From Sipunculus nudus (Eukaryota > Annelida > Sipuncula > Golfingiida > Sipunculidae): DNA of 64,000 bases. Where the stretch lies: positions 77,488,124-77,552,123 of the forward strand of contig CM049308.1 in assembly GCA_026874595.1 (NCBI GenBank), written 5' to 3'. Positions 63,180-64,000 of the stretch are shown here, piece by piece (the first letter of the stretch is position 1; the number at the start of each line of letters is the position of its first letter). The notes under the pieces are model-generated. The model did no database searches and was not told the origin of the DNA. It saw nothing but the letters and a program-made list of their open reading frames with translations. The position numbers and the translations under genes were made by a program.

Positions 63180-64000
63180 GAGAAACTGACACGGCTGCTG
63201 TTATTTGAGGGTGACAAGAATAGAAGAAAGTTAAAAAAATAAAAAATAAAAAACAGGTGGTGCCACGGTGCCACTAGTCTTAATTAGCAGCTGATTAAAC
63301 TGTCCATTATATAAACAATTACATGCAAAAATTATGGAGATACTGGAGGTTTTGTATCAAACTTTTAATTATTCTGGGGTGCTTTGCTTAGAAGATATAG
63401 TCGCAATGTCCTAATTTCAGGTTTCCAATTAGATATTATTATTGACCTCCCTAGATATTCAGTTATAAGTTTCAAGGTCCAACGTTTAAGCCGTGCTAAC
63501 GACCGGTCGGACGGAAAGACAACGGACAAAAGGTGTTCCCCATAGCTCAACTAAGCGTTTCTAACTTGCATGCATCGGGCTCCTAAATCCTTACATATAT
63601 ATAGGATCCCTTGGCAGTTTTCCAATGTGTCATTGGCTCTGATTTGCAGCTCCGTGTCTGAGAACTCCTCTGAGAACCTTTGACCGGTCTATCATCAAGT
63701 CACAAGTGAACCGGTGCCTAACAAAGGTTGGTGGCGCCACCTGTAATCATTTTCGGGTAGAGTCCATCTGTGCGTCTTTTTTTGTGGAAAAAAAAAACCC
63801 AAACGCAGGAGTGGATCAATGTATTTGGCTGAAATTATTCATATCCATAGATCTTGAATACCTCCACCTCGTACTCCGGACAGGTGGCGCCATCTGTAAT
63901 TGTATTCGCGTGGCGTCCACCTGTTTCTTTGCTGTTGGAGAAAACCTATCGGCCTGAAATTTGGCCCGTCCATCCATCTTGGATAGCTATTTCGAACACA
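63180..64000. repeat. Repeats with GGTGGCGCCACC palindromes, running off the window
   Basis: Palindrome variants occur at about 63256, 63730-63741 and 63883-63894. The last two are 153 bp apart and each is followed by TGTAAT and then a CGGGT/CGTGG...GTCCA(T/C)CTGT block, so they are two units of a tandem repeat that probably continues to the right. The 83-codon ORF across it is a by-product of the repeat. Confidence 0.5.

Noticed and set aside
63706-63957. 83-codon ORF at the right edge
   Set aside because: Formed by two units of a palindrome-bearing repeat (GGATCNxFRV-type echoes); not a gene.

Overview
The window is eukaryotic nuclear DNA: AT-rich, with short exons, canonical GT-AG introns, abundant microsatellites and many dispersed repeats. 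The gene complement (COG2, SAYSD1, a TTLL-family enzyme) is animal. The repeat types (non-autonomous elements with a hairpin head and a tandem core, GGAC/GACA runs, GGTGGCGCCACC-bearing repeats) resemble those of molluscs, so a mollusc or another lophotrochozoan is my best guess. No bacterial, CRISPR or operon structure is present.

Layout. (1) 1-13.7 kb, plus strand: the last 13 coding exons of COG2, a subunit of the conserved oligomeric Golgi tethering complex. The N-terminal ~150 residues lie left of the window. Its 4.3-kb penultimate-region intron (7.7-12.0 kb) holds two repeat elements with tandem cores, one of them with a further element nested inside. (2) 15.9-18.7 kb, minus strand: SAYSD1, two coding exons and complete, convergent with COG2. 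(3) 22.0-26.6 kb, plus strand: a two-exon gene I do not recognise. It encodes a 150-residue protein with a Cys-rich start and a polybasic tail ending in a CaaX prenylation box; it is the best candidate here for something undescribed. (4) 26.7-35.1 kb: no convincing gene; some of it is probably 3' UTR of the next gene. (5) 35.15-57.1 kb (perhaps up to 60.75 kb), minus strand: a tubulin-tyrosine-ligase-like (TTLL) enzyme of the invertebrate TTLL15 type, at least 17 coding exons, with an N-terminal transmembrane segment. One of its introns carries an exact 111-bp array (18 periods) generated from the 3' part of the neighbouring exon together with its splice donor. (6) 57-64 kb: 5' region of the TTLL gene, DNA transposon remnants, a GC-richer stretch near 61.9-62.2 kb that may be a promoter, and repeats to the window end.

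The four genes show no obvious joint pathway. COG2 (Golgi tethering), SAYSD1 (ER membrane, translocon quality control) and the TTLL protein (predicted type II membrane anchor) all touch the endomembrane system, but this is a normal random animal neighbourhood and I infer no functional cluster. Exon limits were set by hand from reading frame plus splice consensus. All junctions are phase-consistent except one in the TTLL gene (exons at 40799 and 40644), which is flagged.
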